Below are positions 42,286 through 51,067 of a stretch of DNA of 64,000 nucleotides, one piece after another (within the stretch, counting starts at the first letter, position 1; each line of letters starts with the position of its first letter). Under the pieces are notes generated by a model, which was given only the letters and a program-made list of their open reading frames with translations, was not told the origin of the DNA and did not search any database. Both the position numbers and the translations under genes were made by a program. Where the stretch lies: positions 1 through 64,000 of the forward strand of contig NZ_BMUA01000029.1 in the NCBI RefSeq assembly GCF_014649955.1, written 5' to 3'. This DNA comes from Streptomyces violascens (GTDB lineage: Bacteria; Actinomycetota; Actinomycetes; Streptomycetales; Streptomycetaceae).

Positions 42286-42335
42286 CGTGTCAGCAGGGAG
42301 GTGAAGTTCCCCGCGGATCCGGCCTAGCTGACACG
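42286..42335 (+). other. 9-bp stem flanking a short insert between tRNAs
   Basis: CGTGTCAGC (42286-42294) and GCTGACACG (42327-42335) pair perfectly around 32 nt. It may fold as an RNA processing signal or a tRNA remnant reduced to its acceptor stem. Confidence 0.5.
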
Positions 42336-42338
42336 CAT

Positions 42339-42372
42339 CCGTTTGCAGCACCTGGGGAGGTCCCGCAAACGG
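42339..42372 (+). other. 8-bp stem-loop between tRNAs
   Basis: CCGTTTGC (42339-42346) pairs with GCAAACGG (42365-42372) around 18 nt. Directly follows the previous stem-loop; the pair separates the first tRNA-like gene from the suppressor tRNA. Confidence 0.5.
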
Positions 42373-42451
42373 ACCGGCCGTCGGCTGGGGAAGGCGATGG
42401 ACGTGTCCTCGCGGACGCAACCTGATCTGGTCCCCGGCCGATGCCGGACAT

Positions 42452-42524
42452 GCCCTCGTGGAGTAGTGGATATCTCGCCCGGCTCTAAACCGGGAGGTCG
42501 TGGGTTCAAATCCCACCGAGGGTA
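42452..42524 (+). tRNA. tRNA with CUA anticodon (amber suppressor)
   Basis: 73 nt with full cloverleaf: acceptor GCCCTCG/CGAGGGT (one G-T), D-arm with GAG/CTC, anticodon arm CCCGG-CTCTAAA-CCGGG, variable AGGTC, T-arm GTGGG-TTCAAAT-CCCAC, discriminator A. In the 7-nt loop, T is at 33 and positions 34-36 are CTA, which reads UAG. The D-loop text GTGGATA resembles arginine tRNAs. CCA is not encoded. Which synthetase charges it cannot be read from sequence. Confidence 0.85.
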
Positions 42525-42548
42525 CGCAAGTTGCGCATTGTGCGCGCC

Positions 42549-42620
42549 GCTCCTGTCGTTCAACGGAGAGGACGTCGGCCTACGAAGCCGGAGATCAAGG
42601 TTCGAGTCCTTGCAGGAGCA
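42549..42620 (+). tRNA. tRNA-Arg(ACG)
   Basis: 72 nt: acceptor GCTCCTG/CAGGAGC perfect, anticodon arm TCGGC-CTACGAA-GCCGG with anticodon ACG (34-36), T-arm CAAGG-TTCGAGT-CCTTG perfect, discriminator A. Anticodon ACG, read as ICG after deamination, decodes CGN arginine codons. ATTTTTCC follows at once. Confidence 0.88.
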
Positions 42621-42700
42621 TCCCATTTTTCCGCTGCCGCGCCGTCCACCGGTGCGCAGAGGCGATGGCCCCGGCCTCCGGGGCGCGATCGCCAATCCCA

Positions 42701-42771
42701 GGGGGTGTAGCTCAGAGGCAGAGCGACGGTCTCCAAAACCGGCAGCGCAGGTTCGATTCCTGCCACCCCCG
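42701..42771 (+). tRNA. tRNA-Trp(CCA)
   Basis: 71 nt: acceptor GGGGGTG/CACCCCC, D-arm GCTC-AGAGGCA-GAGC, anticodon arm ACGGT-CTCCAAA-ACCGG with anticodon CCA, T-arm GCAGG-TTCGATT-CCTGC, discriminator G. Closely resembles actinobacterial tRNA-Trp. Last member of the array. Confidence 0.9.
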
Positions 42772-42904
42772 CCGTGTCCCCTCCTTGCGATCCGTCGCGC
42801 CGCTGGACGTCTTCCTCGGCCGTCCCGGTCGAGGGAGATCGCCGACCGTCTCACTCGACGGGTTTGCCCGGCTGTTCCTGCTGCTCTGTAAGGGAGGCCC
42901 GCCC

Positions 42905-43513
42905 GTGGCCACGCAGTACCCGCTCTCCGGAGTGTCGAGGGTCATACACCCCGACGGCACCGTCGATCGCGTGGAGTTCCACGACCGACCGCAGACCGCG
43001 GACGAGACGCGAGTGTTCGCCAAGTACCGCGACTTGTCGCCGCTTGAGCTGATGCGACGGCTGCGCACCGCCGAGTGGAACGCGGACGTCGCCCAGTCCG
43101 AACGCGATCAGTGGAAGGCGAGCGTGCAGAGGCTTCAGATGGAACTGGCCCAGGCGGAGCGGAAGCTGGCCGCGATCACGCCGGACGGGTGGAAACTGCC
43201 CAAGACCGTCCGGGAGCTGCTCGCGCACGCCGAAGCCCACGGCTGGCGCTCTACGCGGACCTGGACGCCGCGGGGAACGGACGAGATGCTCCTGAAGATC
43301 GTCATCGGGCGGGACACCCTCCCCTCCGACGCCCCCCCGCGCGGAACCCAGTGGCGCTTCGAAGTGACCTGGAGCTGTATACCTGGCTCGGCCCGCCGGG
43401 CCCGTGCCGGCCTTGCTCGCACGCCTGACCGCCCGCAGTGGCATGACGCTCCGTCGGTGCGCAAGATCCGCGAACTGATCAGTGAGCACCCGTACGCGAA
43501 GGGCGCAGCGTGA
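42905..43513 (+). CDS. hypothetical coiled-coil protein, 202 aa
   Basis: GTG at 42905 after GGGAGG, 130 bp downstream of tRNA-Trp. Starts MATQYPLSGVSRVIHPDG. Residues about 55-95 are a probable coiled coil (QWKASVQRLQMELAQAERKL), followed by a domain with THR/TRP-rich text (HGWRSTRTWTPRGTDEM) that could bind nucleic acid. Its stop overlaps the GTG of the next gene. Confidence 0.7.
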   Translation: MATQYPLSGVSRVIHPDGTVDRVEFHDRPQTADETRVFAKYRDLSPLELMRRLRTAEWNADVAQSERDQWKASVQRLQMELAQAERKLAAITPDGWKLPKTVRELLAHAEAHGWRSTRTWTPRGTDEMLLKIVIGRDTLPSDAPPRGTQWRFEVTWSCIPGSARRARAGLARTPDRPQWHDAPSVRKIRELISEHPYAKGAA

Positions 43514-43740
43514 TCGCCTTCGCCGTCATCGGCGCCCTCGCTCTCGGCTACGCCGCGGGCCGGCTCCGGCTCTGGGAGCGCTTCGGGATGTGGGTGGAGG
43601 ACCTGCTCCTGCCGCACAACCACAAACGCTGGATCGGCGACCGCAGGCGTGAGTGGGCCCTCTTCGCAGCCCTGGCAGTCACGCGGCCATGGGCCGCACT
43701 CGACGTCTGGCGGACGCGCAAGTCCCCGCAGACGCCCTGA
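43510..43740 (+). CDS. small membrane-anchored protein, 76 aa
   Basis: GTG overlaps the previous stop (GTGA). One N-terminal transmembrane helix (VIAFAVIGALALGYAAG), then a basic aromatic cytoplasmic part (LLPHNHKRWIGDRRREWALF). Function unknown. Confidence 0.65.
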   Translation: MIAFAVIGALALGYAAGRLRLWERFGMWVEDLLLPHNHKRWIGDRRREWALFAALAVTRPWAALDVWRTRKSPQTP

Positions 43741-43853
43741 ACACCGTCCCCCGTCACCCTGCCGTCTCCGGCCGGGGTCGCTCACCTCTGAGACGGGGCG
43801 AGCACCCGCAGTGATCTGGCGAACAGAAGTCGTCCGTACAGCAGAGGAGTTCC

Positions 43854-45125
43854 TTGACCGCCCGACATCTGACCAAGCGCGTGGAGCTGCCGCTGCCCGG
43901 CATCGGCTCCGCCTCAGCGCGCGTCACCGTCCTGGAGCGCGGCCGCGTCCGCTACGTCGTGCGTGCTCCGCACGTGCACGGGACCTTCGTGGTCGTGCCG
44001 GAGCACATCGCGAACGGCCCGATTCTGCCGTCCAGCGTGGCGGTGCAGTTCGGTGACGGCCTTGAGCCGCTCGGCAGTTTCTACCGCGAGCACCGGCCCG
44101 ACGAGCCGGTGGTCCACGGCGTCCGGGTCCATGGCTGGACCGAGCGTCTGCACCCGGATGACCTGCCGAAGGGGTGGTTCCTGGGCCGCTACACCGCCGG
44201 CCTGCGCAACGGCATCCACCGGGAGCTCTCGCGCGGCACTGAGCGCCGCACCGAGGCCGTGATCCTTGCCATCGTCACGCACTGGCGCAGCCTGCCCGAT
44301 CGGCGCGCTCTCATGAGGACGGCGGCCGGCGAGAAGGCGGCGGAGTACGCCGAGCACGAGGGCAACCGTGCGACTGCGGCGGAGGCCCAGGCTGTCGAGC
44401 TTGAGCAGGAGCGCCGGGCCGTACGTCAGCGGCTCTGTGCGCTGGCCGGCATTCTGCGCCGCCGCCCGCGTCCAGTGCAGGCGCCGGATCCCGAGCCGGT
44501 GCAGCTGCAGATCGAAGATCCCCGCCGGGGCCCGCTCGGGCAGATCACGGTGCGCGAGGTCGCGGTGAACGCCGAGGTCGCGGGCAGCGTTGTCTACGAG
44601 GTAAAGGGGGCTCGGGTTTCCGGGCGGTTCACCGTCGGGTCGAACAGGCTCCGGCCGGAGCCGATCCCGCAGGGCATCTGGGTCGCTTACGGCCACGCCA
44701 GCGGCGCGTACTTCGAGGACGAGCGGGAGCACGCGCCCGTGGTCAACGGCGTGCGCCTGTGCGGCCAGTGGGACCGCGACACGAGCGAGGACATCACGCT
44801 CACCGCGCCGGACACCATCGGCGCCCGGGTGCCGTCCCGGGGCTCGGCGCCGCACGCCACCGAGCTGCGCACCGCAGCCGTCGTCCGAGCACTGGCCCTG
44901 CACTTCCTGCGCCGGCCGGACCTGGCGGCGCTGCGCCTGGCAGCCGCACAGGCCAACGTCCCGTACCTGCGCGGCGAGGCCCGGCGTCGCCTGCGCGAGG
45001 TGAAGCAGCAGCTGGCCATCGAGCAGCACAACGCGCACCGCCACCGGGCCCGCGAGCGCGAACTGCGCGCCCTGATCCCCAGCGACCCCCGAGAACGAGA
45101 AGACCGGCCCGCCGCGGCCGCCTGA
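43854..45125 (+). CDS. hypothetical protein with two internal repeats, 423 aa
   Basis: TTG at 43854 after GAGGAG. The two halves repeat the same layout: a valine-rich strand region (RVRYVVRAPHVHGTFVVVPE versus SVVYEVKGARVSGRFTVGSN), a (D/H)xPVVxGVR(V/L)xG segment, then a helical region with RRTEAVILAIVTHW or LRTAAVVRALALHF and xRRxLxRxA. A coiled coil ends each half. Unrecognised, but clearly an internal duplication. Confidence 0.7.
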   Translation: MTARHLTKRVELPLPGIGSASARVTVLERGRVRYVVRAPHVHGTFVVVPEHIANGPILPSSVAVQFGDGLEPLGSFYREHRPDEPVVHGVRVHGWTERLHPDDLPKGWFLGRYTAGLRNGIHRELSRGTERRTEAVILAIVTHWRSLPDRRALMRTAAGEKAAEYAEHEGNRATAAEAQAVELEQERRAVRQRLCALAGILRRRPRPVQAPDPEPVQLQIEDPRRGPLGQITVREVAVNAEVAGSVVYEVKGARVSGRFTVGSNRLRPEPIPQGIWVAYGHASGAYFEDEREHAPVVNGVRLCGQWDRDTSEDITLTAPDTIGARVPSRGSAPHATELRTAAVVRALALHFLRRPDLAALRLAAAQANVPYLRGEARRRLREVKQQLAIEQHNAHRHRARERELRALIPSDPREREDRPAAAA

Positions 45126-45173
45126 ACACCGCCCCGAGTTCACCGCCCTACCCCGCGCACGGAATGGAGATCA

Positions 45174-46070
45174 ATGCACAGCAACGTCATCGAGCAGCGC
45201 AAGCAGGAGGCTCACGACGACTTCGCCGTACGCGGCCAGGCCGTGGCCGACATCCTCAACGCCCAGGACATCCAGGGCGCAGGGTGGACGGCCACGGCCG
45301 GGGTCAACCTGTACGGGTCGTTCACCCTGCGCCACCCCGCCGGCTTCGCCGTCCACGTCGCCCGCCTCACCCCCAACCTCTCCGGCGCCGCCGGGCGGCG
45401 GCTCACGGTCGACGGCCACTACCCGCGGGAGTACTACGGCGACCGTGCTCCGACGATCGGCGTCGGCCTCGACCAGCCGGCCGCGCGGCTTGCCCGCAGG
45501 ATCGTCACCAAGTTCCTGCCGGCCTACCTGAACGTGTGGCCCACGGCGATGTTGCACAAGCGTCTCGAGGAGCGGCAGCGGGCGGAACGGACCCGGCTGA
45601 ACGCGCGCATGGAGCGGGCGCTCCCCACCCTCGGGGCCGGCGCTGTCGGCGGCGGCCCGGACCGGCTGCAGTCGTACGCGTCAGTGAATCACCAGGTGGA
45701 GGGAGAGCGGACCACGTGTCGTGTGAAGGCGCGCCTGAGCCACGCCGGAACCACGGTAGACCTGCAACTGGACTGGGTGCCCGCGGACCTCGCCGTACGG
45801 ATCCTCCAGGTCCTCAATCCCGCGCCGCCCCTGGAAGGCCGGATCATGCCCCGTCCACTGGCACTGGACGCCGTTCCCGAGGCAATCACCACGCCTCAGC
45901 TCCTCGTCGGCGAGGTCGTACGCGGATCCCGGACTCAGCGCGTGCGGCCGCAGCTGGCCAGCGGCCACAGCGCGGGCGAGCGGACGGTCTACGAGCCGTG
46001 GTTCACCCCGAGCCGCAGGCGGCGTCCGCTCCAGATGCCCCGGAAAGAAGCCGTTCCCGCCGCCCGATAG
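45174..46070 (+). CDS. hypothetical protein, 298 aa
   Basis: Unrecognised. Starts MHSNVIEQRKQEAHDDFAVR. Middle: VNLYGSFTLRHPAGFAVHVA, then an Arg-rich helix with LPAYLNVWPTAMLHKRLEER. The YGSFTLRHP strand and the later helix recall the repeats of the preceding gene, so they may be related. Ends in TAG. Same strand and 48 bp after the 43854 gene. Confidence 0.65.
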   Translation: MHSNVIEQRKQEAHDDFAVRGQAVADILNAQDIQGAGWTATAGVNLYGSFTLRHPAGFAVHVARLTPNLSGAAGRRLTVDGHYPREYYGDRAPTIGVGLDQPAARLARRIVTKFLPAYLNVWPTAMLHKRLEERQRAERTRLNARMERALPTLGAGAVGGGPDRLQSYASVNHQVEGERTTCRVKARLSHAGTTVDLQLDWVPADLAVRILQVLNPAPPLEGRIMPRPLALDAVPEAITTPQLLVGEVVRGSRTQRVRPQLASGHSAGERTVYEPWFTPSRRRRPLQMPRKEAVPAAR

Positions 46071-46109
46071 CGGCCCCTCCCGGTCCTTCAGAAGGTGCGG
46101 TGCAGGGGG

Positions 46110-47798
46110 TCACGCGTACGCCCATCGCCAGGAGCGGCCGAACTGGGTGAGGACCGGATCGCCCTCGTGAAGGCGGACAAGGCCGACGTCCTGACACAGG
46201 CGCAGCACACTGGGAAGGTCGCGGAGCACGGCCCGCTCCGCGCCCTCGGGGTCCTCGAACTCGTCCTGGCCGTACTTGTCCTTGCCGATCACGTTCCACA
46301 CCGCCTCGCCCACCGTGCTCACCGCGACGGGCCCGTCGGCGGCTGCCAGGTGCTGCCGGATGACGGCCAGAGCATGCTCCAGCTCGGGCCGTTCACTGAG
46401 CGGGGACAAGACGGTGGGCCACCAGAGCACCGTGAGGGCCACGTCGACCAGGGCGTCGGCCAGAGCCTTGCACAAGGCCACGGGGTCGTCGGCAAGGCGA
46501 AGGCTGTCGCTCACCGGGAGCAGCATGCCGCCGTCGGCGTGGAGGATCCCGGCGGCTGTGGTCCAGGTGATGATCCGCGTCAGGTGGGACAGCTCCGCGC
46601 TGGAGCGCGTCTTGTACTGGAAGCCGTGTTCGACCTGATCCCAGACGTCACCGGTGTCCAGCGCCTCGGTCAGCATGCGGGCGTCGGCCAGTTTGATGTG
46701 CCCCTTGCCGGTGAGCTTGCGGCCGCCGCCGACCCACCGCACGAACGCCTCGATCTTCTCGACCCCGGTCCGCTCCACCCCGCTCTGCGGCACCACCCCC
46801 GGCCGCCCCGCCCTTCGCCGAGGCGCCGGCACCCGCGCCGGTGTCGGCGCGGCGGGCTGCGGGGGCGGGGTCCGCGGCGGCACGGTCAGCGGGCCGGGGA
46901 CGCGGACGGGGCCGCGCTGGCGGGGCGTGTCACCGGGGCACCACAGCCCGTGCGGCCACGGCTCGGACAGGTCCCGGCCGTCGCGAACGTACGCAGCCCA
47001 GAAGTCCTGGAGGCTGGACTGCTGGTGATTCAGCGGGCTGTCCGTCCCCATCAAGGGCAGCGCGAGGAGCGTCTTCCCGTCTGCCTGCAGGAGGGGTTGC
47101 CCGCAGGCGTTGCACCACGCGGCCTGTCCGGCTTCCTCGTCCTCGTGGAGGCCACCCGTGTCGACCGGCCCCTGGGTGAAGCCCGCCGTGGCCCCGCACG
47201 GGCAGCGCCCGTCGTAGAGGTACAGGTCCGTATCGGCGCTGTGGTCGCGCTCGGCGTGCAGCCATGCGGGGTGGACGCCGAGGGCGTGCGCGAGCGCGAT
47301 CCGGTGTTCCGCAGTGGGCAGCGAGTTCCCGGACGCCCAGTGCCTGAGCTGATGGGCCGGGCATCCGATCGAACTCCCCAGCTCGGGGCCTGATTTGCGC
47401 AGTGTCGTCGACCACAGGCGGATGCGGCGTGCCAGCGGGCCGAGGGCGAGGAGCGCCCATACGTCGTGCTCGACCGGGTCGACCCATCCCCGCTCGCCGA
47501 CGAAGAGGTCCTCGTTGTGCTCGCGAGCCCGTCGACGCAGGGCCCGTTCGAGCCAGCCCCGGGCGGCTTCCTCGCTCGCCGTGTCGGCGTCGGACAGGGT
47601 GCACACCGCAGCCTCGGCGTACTCGCCCTCCTCCTCCAGGTCGCCCTCGACCAGGATCTCGAAGGCGCCGGCCAGTAGTCGTTCGAGTACGAGGCGGCCT
47701 GCCGCTCCGCGTCCGGCCGGGACGGACAACAGGGCGGTCACCGTGTCCGCGGTGCGCAGCATGGCGAGCCGTTCGTGCTTGTTCCACTCCGACGTCAC
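46110..47798 (-). CDS. large regulator-like protein with HTH and zinc ribbon, 562 aa
   Basis: GTG at 47798 overlaps the stop of the upstream gene. Around residue 150 an XRE-like segment reads SIGCPAHQLRHWASGNSLPT followed by RIALAHALGVHPAWLH. Next is a zinc ribbon (GRCPCGATAG ... WCNACGQPLL), then a Pro/Arg-rich linker and a C-terminal helical domain of about 220 residues (ALADALVDVALTVLWWPTVL). Probably DNA-binding; target unknown. No sensor motif recognised. Confidence 0.7.
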   Translation of the reverse strand: MTSEWNKHERLAMLRTADTVTALLSVPAGRGAAGRLVLERLLAGAFEILVEGDLEEEGEYAEAAVCTLSDADTASEEAARGWLERALRRRAREHNEDLFVGERGWVDPVEHDVWALLALGPLARRIRLWSTTLRKSGPELGSSIGCPAHQLRHWASGNSLPTAEHRIALAHALGVHPAWLHAERDHSADTDLYLYDGRCPCGATAGFTQGPVDTGGLHEDEEAGQAAWCNACGQPLLQADGKTLLALPLMGTDSPLNHQQSSLQDFWAAYVRDGRDLSEPWPHGLWCPGDTPRQRGPVRVPGPLTVPPRTPPPQPAAPTPARVPAPRRRAGRPGVVPQSGVERTGVEKIEAFVRWVGGGRKLTGKGHIKLADARMLTEALDTGDVWDQVEHGFQYKTRSSAELSHLTRIITWTTAAGILHADGGMLLPVSDSLRLADDPVALCKALADALVDVALTVLWWPTVLSPLSERPELEHALAVIRQHLAAADGPVAVSTVGEAVWNVIGKDKYGQDEFEDPEGAERAVLRDLPSVLRLCQDVGLVRLHEGDPVLTQFGRSWRWAYA

Positions 47799-48841
47799 GC
47801 GCCGGCCTCCTCGCCCTGGCCGTGTCCGCTCCCGTTGGTCTCGTCGGGCTGCACGATGCCCGCGGCGGCGCGGACCTCCCGGAGCAGGGCGCCGGCCTGC
47901 TGTTCGTCGGCTGGGTCGAGGTAGAGCAGGCTCATCAGGATCATTTCCGCGCAGTTCCACCGCTTCTGCCGGTGCGCGACCAGAGCCAGCCCGTGCAGCC
48001 CGCGCAGCAGCGGCCGGTTGGACTCCTCCTGCCACGGGAGCACCCCGCTGTCGTACATCGGGAAGGCGAGCGGCACCTCGGCGACGGCGACCGCGCATTC
48101 GTACCACCGGCGGGCCTCGGTCAGCACGGCGCGATCGTGCTCCTTGCCCCGGTCGCGGGCGGCGGCCAGGTGGAGCTCGGCCCGCATGACGTAGGCCTCC
48201 GCCGCCGCGGGCTGCTCGGCCACCAGTTGCTCCAAGCGGACGGCTGCCTCCTGCGAGGAGAGACGGATTAGCTCCTCGTGGGCGTTGGGCGGAAGGCTGT
48301 GCACGGCCGGCAGCCGGTAGACGGGTCGAGGCCCCTGGGTGAGGACGTGGCGCCGCCACCGGTCCGGCTCGTCGACCGGTTCCAGTAGCGCTGGGTCGAT
48401 CTCCTCGGGTTCCTCGTCCCAGTCCTCCTCCTCTTCGGGGGCGTCGTAGTCGAGGGGCTCCACCCCGGCGGCGGCGAGGTAGGACGGGTCGAAGGTGCTG
48501 CCGCACGGCTGTGGCTGGTCCTGGTCGCGGGCGTGGCCCGTCGCCTGGATCGCTTCCGTGCACAGGCCGGAGTGGAGCAGTTCCATCGAGACGGCGTGGT
48601 ACTGCTGCGGCCACATGTGTGCGCCGACCCCGGGTCCCCAGAATTCGAGGCTCTGCTGGAGCAGGAACCGCAGCGCCATGTCGCAGCCAGCACCGTCAAG
48701 CCGCTGGCCCTGTTGCATGATCTGGTCGGCGTTCTCCTGCACGGTGGCCAGGGCCTTCTGGTAGCCCATGCCGGTTTCGTTGCTGAGTCGGCGGGCGATC
48801 CGCGAGAAGTGCGTGGGGGACGTACGAGGTGTTGTTGACAT
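47795..48841 (-). CDS. TPR-like hypothetical protein, 348 aa
   Basis: ATG at 48841 after CAGGAGAGCGCC. N-terminal region with LSNETGMGYQKALATVQENA; an acidic linker (APEEEEDWDEEPEEIDPALL); then helical repeats with TPR-like spacing (AEAYVMRAELHLAAARDRGK, RGLHGLALVAHRQKRWNCAE, MSLLYLDPADEQQAGALL). Likely a protein-interaction partner of the downstream HTH protein, with which it is coupled (GTGA). Confidence 0.7.
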   Translation of the reverse strand: MSTTPRTSPTHFSRIARRLSNETGMGYQKALATVQENADQIMQQGQRLDGAGCDMALRFLLQQSLEFWGPGVGAHMWPQQYHAVSMELLHSGLCTEAIQATGHARDQDQPQPCGSTFDPSYLAAAGVEPLDYDAPEEEEDWDEEPEEIDPALLEPVDEPDRWRRHVLTQGPRPVYRLPAVHSLPPNAHEELIRLSSQEAAVRLEQLVAEQPAAAEAYVMRAELHLAAARDRGKEHDRAVLTEARRWYECAVAVAEVPLAFPMYDSGVLPWQEESNRPLLRGLHGLALVAHRQKRWNCAEMILMSLLYLDPADEQQAGALLREVRAAAGIVQPDETNGSGHGQGEEAGA

Positions 48842-49471
48842 GGCGCTCTCCTGAACACGGTCCCGTAGATCGCATCGCCCACCTCGATGCGCCAACAGGA
48901 CCGACAGGCCGGGCGCGACAACTGCATCTGCTCTCCGGGGCCGAGCACGGGCTCGGTTCACTCAGCGGCCAACGGTGGGTCGAGCCGGCGAGCGCGCGCC
49001 CCCTGGGACGCACTGCGACCACAATATCCCGCTGCCACATGGCGACGCGTCGTGTTCAGGCGATCCACCCCGGTGAGGGTCGCTGCACGGATCGGGCAGG
49101 ACCTCGGCGGTGTGACTGGGCAAGGCAGTCGTCACCATGCGCGCCCCGCGACCTGCGCGTTCAACTCGCCTTGAGCGTGCTGCTCGTCACTAGATGGGCG
49201 AGATGGTTGTCACCTGCTGCGCCTGGTCCCGGTTGTTGTCACCGCCGCCGGGGCGAACTGGCTGCTCAGACCGGGTGCGCTCGCGCGGAGGCGTAGCCAG
49301 GTCGGGGTGCAGTGACAGCAGTGACAGTCTGCGCGCCCAGGTGACAACTGCCTCGCCCGGTCACAGGCGGTGAAGAGCCGGCACGTGCCGAACTCCGGTG
49401 TCAGCGCTCTCTGCCAGCATGGACGGGCCGCTCGCGGAGTGGCGGATCAGAAGGCAGCGAAAGGGGAGGTC
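48842..49471. other. spacer with repeated TGTCAC/GTGACA words
   Basis: No supported gene. TTGTCAC occurs at 49207 and 49236, and GTGACA at 49312, 49321 and 49341, with TCACA at 49361, all within 160 bp upstream of the 49472 gene. Such clustered inverted and direct words are typical of operator arrays. Confidence 0.45.
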
Positions 49472-49906
49472 GTGGCGAAGTACGAGGAGCAAATCGACAG
49501 CATCGGCATCGAGCCGATCGTGGGCGGGGCGGTGGTGTCGTTCGCCTCCACCCGGCGGGAATCCCAGTTCAACCCGCGCGAGGGCCGGTCCCGCGTGAAG
49601 AGTGCCTCGGTGTTCATCGCCCACGGTGAGGTGCGCGCCATATGCGAGGCCCTGGTCCAGCGGGAGAGTTACCGCAGCCCCGGCGATGAGGACGACGCCT
49701 TCCAAGGTTTCCGCATCAGCCCTTGGGATGGGGAGCCGGACGTACGCGGGTTCTTCCAGTACTTCGGCGGCGGCAGCGTGGTCGAGGTCGACTTGAGCGA
49801 GCGTACGCAGTCCGAATTGCTGGGGAAGCTGCAGCAGATCGGGACGGACGGTGACGGTGAAGTGCACGTCCGCTTCTACGACCACCGCGGCCTGAACTTG
49901 GCCTGA
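49472..49906 (+). CDS. hypothetical protein, 144 aa
   Basis: GTG at 49472 after AAGGGGAGG. Unrecognised: VAKYEEQIDSIGIEPIVGGA, a strand-rich middle, and FFQYFGGGSVVEVDLSERTQ. Acidic and soluble. Preceded by the TGTCAC word cluster. Confidence 0.65.
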   Translation: MAKYEEQIDSIGIEPIVGGAVVSFASTRRESQFNPREGRSRVKSASVFIAHGEVRAICEALVQRESYRSPGDEDDAFQGFRISPWDGEPDVRGFFQYFGGGSVVEVDLSERTQSELLGKLQQIGTDGDGEVHVRFYDHRGLNLA

Positions 49907-50074
49907 CGGACGGCGCGGGAGCGAACGCATTGCCCGGCACTGGGTCCGTCCGCGACGTCAACGTCATCGCGGCGAGCCGGGGCCCGATGTAGCGCGAGGC
50001 ACGGCGGCTGGCCGCCGGGCCTCGCTGGCGCTCGCCAGGTGATTCGACGCCTACTGGCCCGCGGCCGCCGACCC

Positions 50075-51001
50075 TTACCAGGTGGCGACGCGTGCGATGT
50101 ATGCGAGCAGCGCCCCGGTAACACCTGGCGAGATCGGGACCTCGGCATTGACGGTCATGGTCGAGGCGCCGAAGGCGCGGCTGGCCGCTTGGGTGATCGT
50201 TGCGGTGCCCCCGACGGGAGACAGCGAGAAGAACCGCACCCCGGGCAGGTTCTCGGGCAGGTCCGCCTCCGCAGAGTGCTCGTCGGCGGGCGGTGCGCCG
50301 TCGATGTCGGCCAGGTCGGCGGCGAGGTGGCGCAGGTGCCAGTCCTCGTGCGCGCACGCACCGTGGCACCGGATCCTCGCCAGACGCCGGCCGTCGGGCG
50401 CGTACAGCACGTGCCGGGTGTGGTCCCGGTACTTCTTCGTGTGCACGATGGCCTGTTCGGCGCCGGAGTTGAGCCGGACGATCCAGAAGGCGTCGCCGTC
50501 CTGGTCGTGGAACTGCCAGGTCATGCAGATGTCGGCGGCGACGGCGAGGTCCGGCCAGTCGGCGGCGGTGCCGGTGTCCTTTCCCTGCCAGGTGTGCAGG
50601 TGGACGCTGCTGCGTCCGGCGGCCGGATCCGCGATCCACATTCCGGGGGTACGCGGCCAGTCCCGCACCCGGCCGAGCAACAGGGGCGCCGTGCCGGGCC
50701 AGTTGAGCAGCGGCCGATGCGCGTGCGCGTTCTGGTAGACCGGGCAGTGCGCGCACCGAACCAGGGACGCGCTCGACCCGCCGTCGGCGGTCAGGCTCGG
50801 GAGCTTCCCGCCGACGCAGCGCTCGTAGCCGCCCCAGCGCTGCCGACCGGTACGGGCCTCGAAGAGCGACGCGAACCTGATCGGCCGAAGCCCGCAATGG
50901 GCAGGCGTGTCGAAATGGGCGTTCAGCGAAAGCCGGTTCCACCCACAGCCGTCCGGCCCGCGGGGCCCGTAGTCGTTTGGGTTATCCAGGTAGACGGGCA
51001 C
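50075..51001 (-). CDS. hypothetical protein with scattered Cys/His, 308 aa
   Basis: Unrecognised. Starts with VYLDNPNDYGPRG. ERCVGGK and VRCAHCPVYQNAHAHRP may form a metal site. The middle has strand text (TWQFHDQDGDAFWIVRL) and CHGACAHEDWHLRHL. Secreted or membrane features are absent. It could be an enzyme, but no catalytic signature is recognised. The 51068 gene lies 67 bp upstream on the same strand. Confidence 0.65.
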   Translation of the reverse strand: MPVYLDNPNDYGPRGPDGCGWNRLSLNAHFDTPAHCGLRPIRFASLFEARTGRQRWGGYERCVGGKLPSLTADGGSSASLVRCAHCPVYQNAHAHRPLLNWPGTAPLLLGRVRDWPRTPGMWIADPAAGRSSVHLHTWQGKDTGTAADWPDLAVAADICMTWQFHDQDGDAFWIVRLNSGAEQAIVHTKKYRDHTRHVLYAPDGRRLARIRCHGACAHEDWHLRHLAADLADIDGAPPADEHSAEADLPENLPGVRFFSLSPVGGTATITQAASRAFGASTMTVNAEVPISPGVTGALLAYIARVATW

Positions 51002-51067
51002 AAGGTCTCCAATCAGGATCAGGGAAGCGGTAGAGCTTGCCGTCAGCGGGCGGCACGAGGGGCGTGA

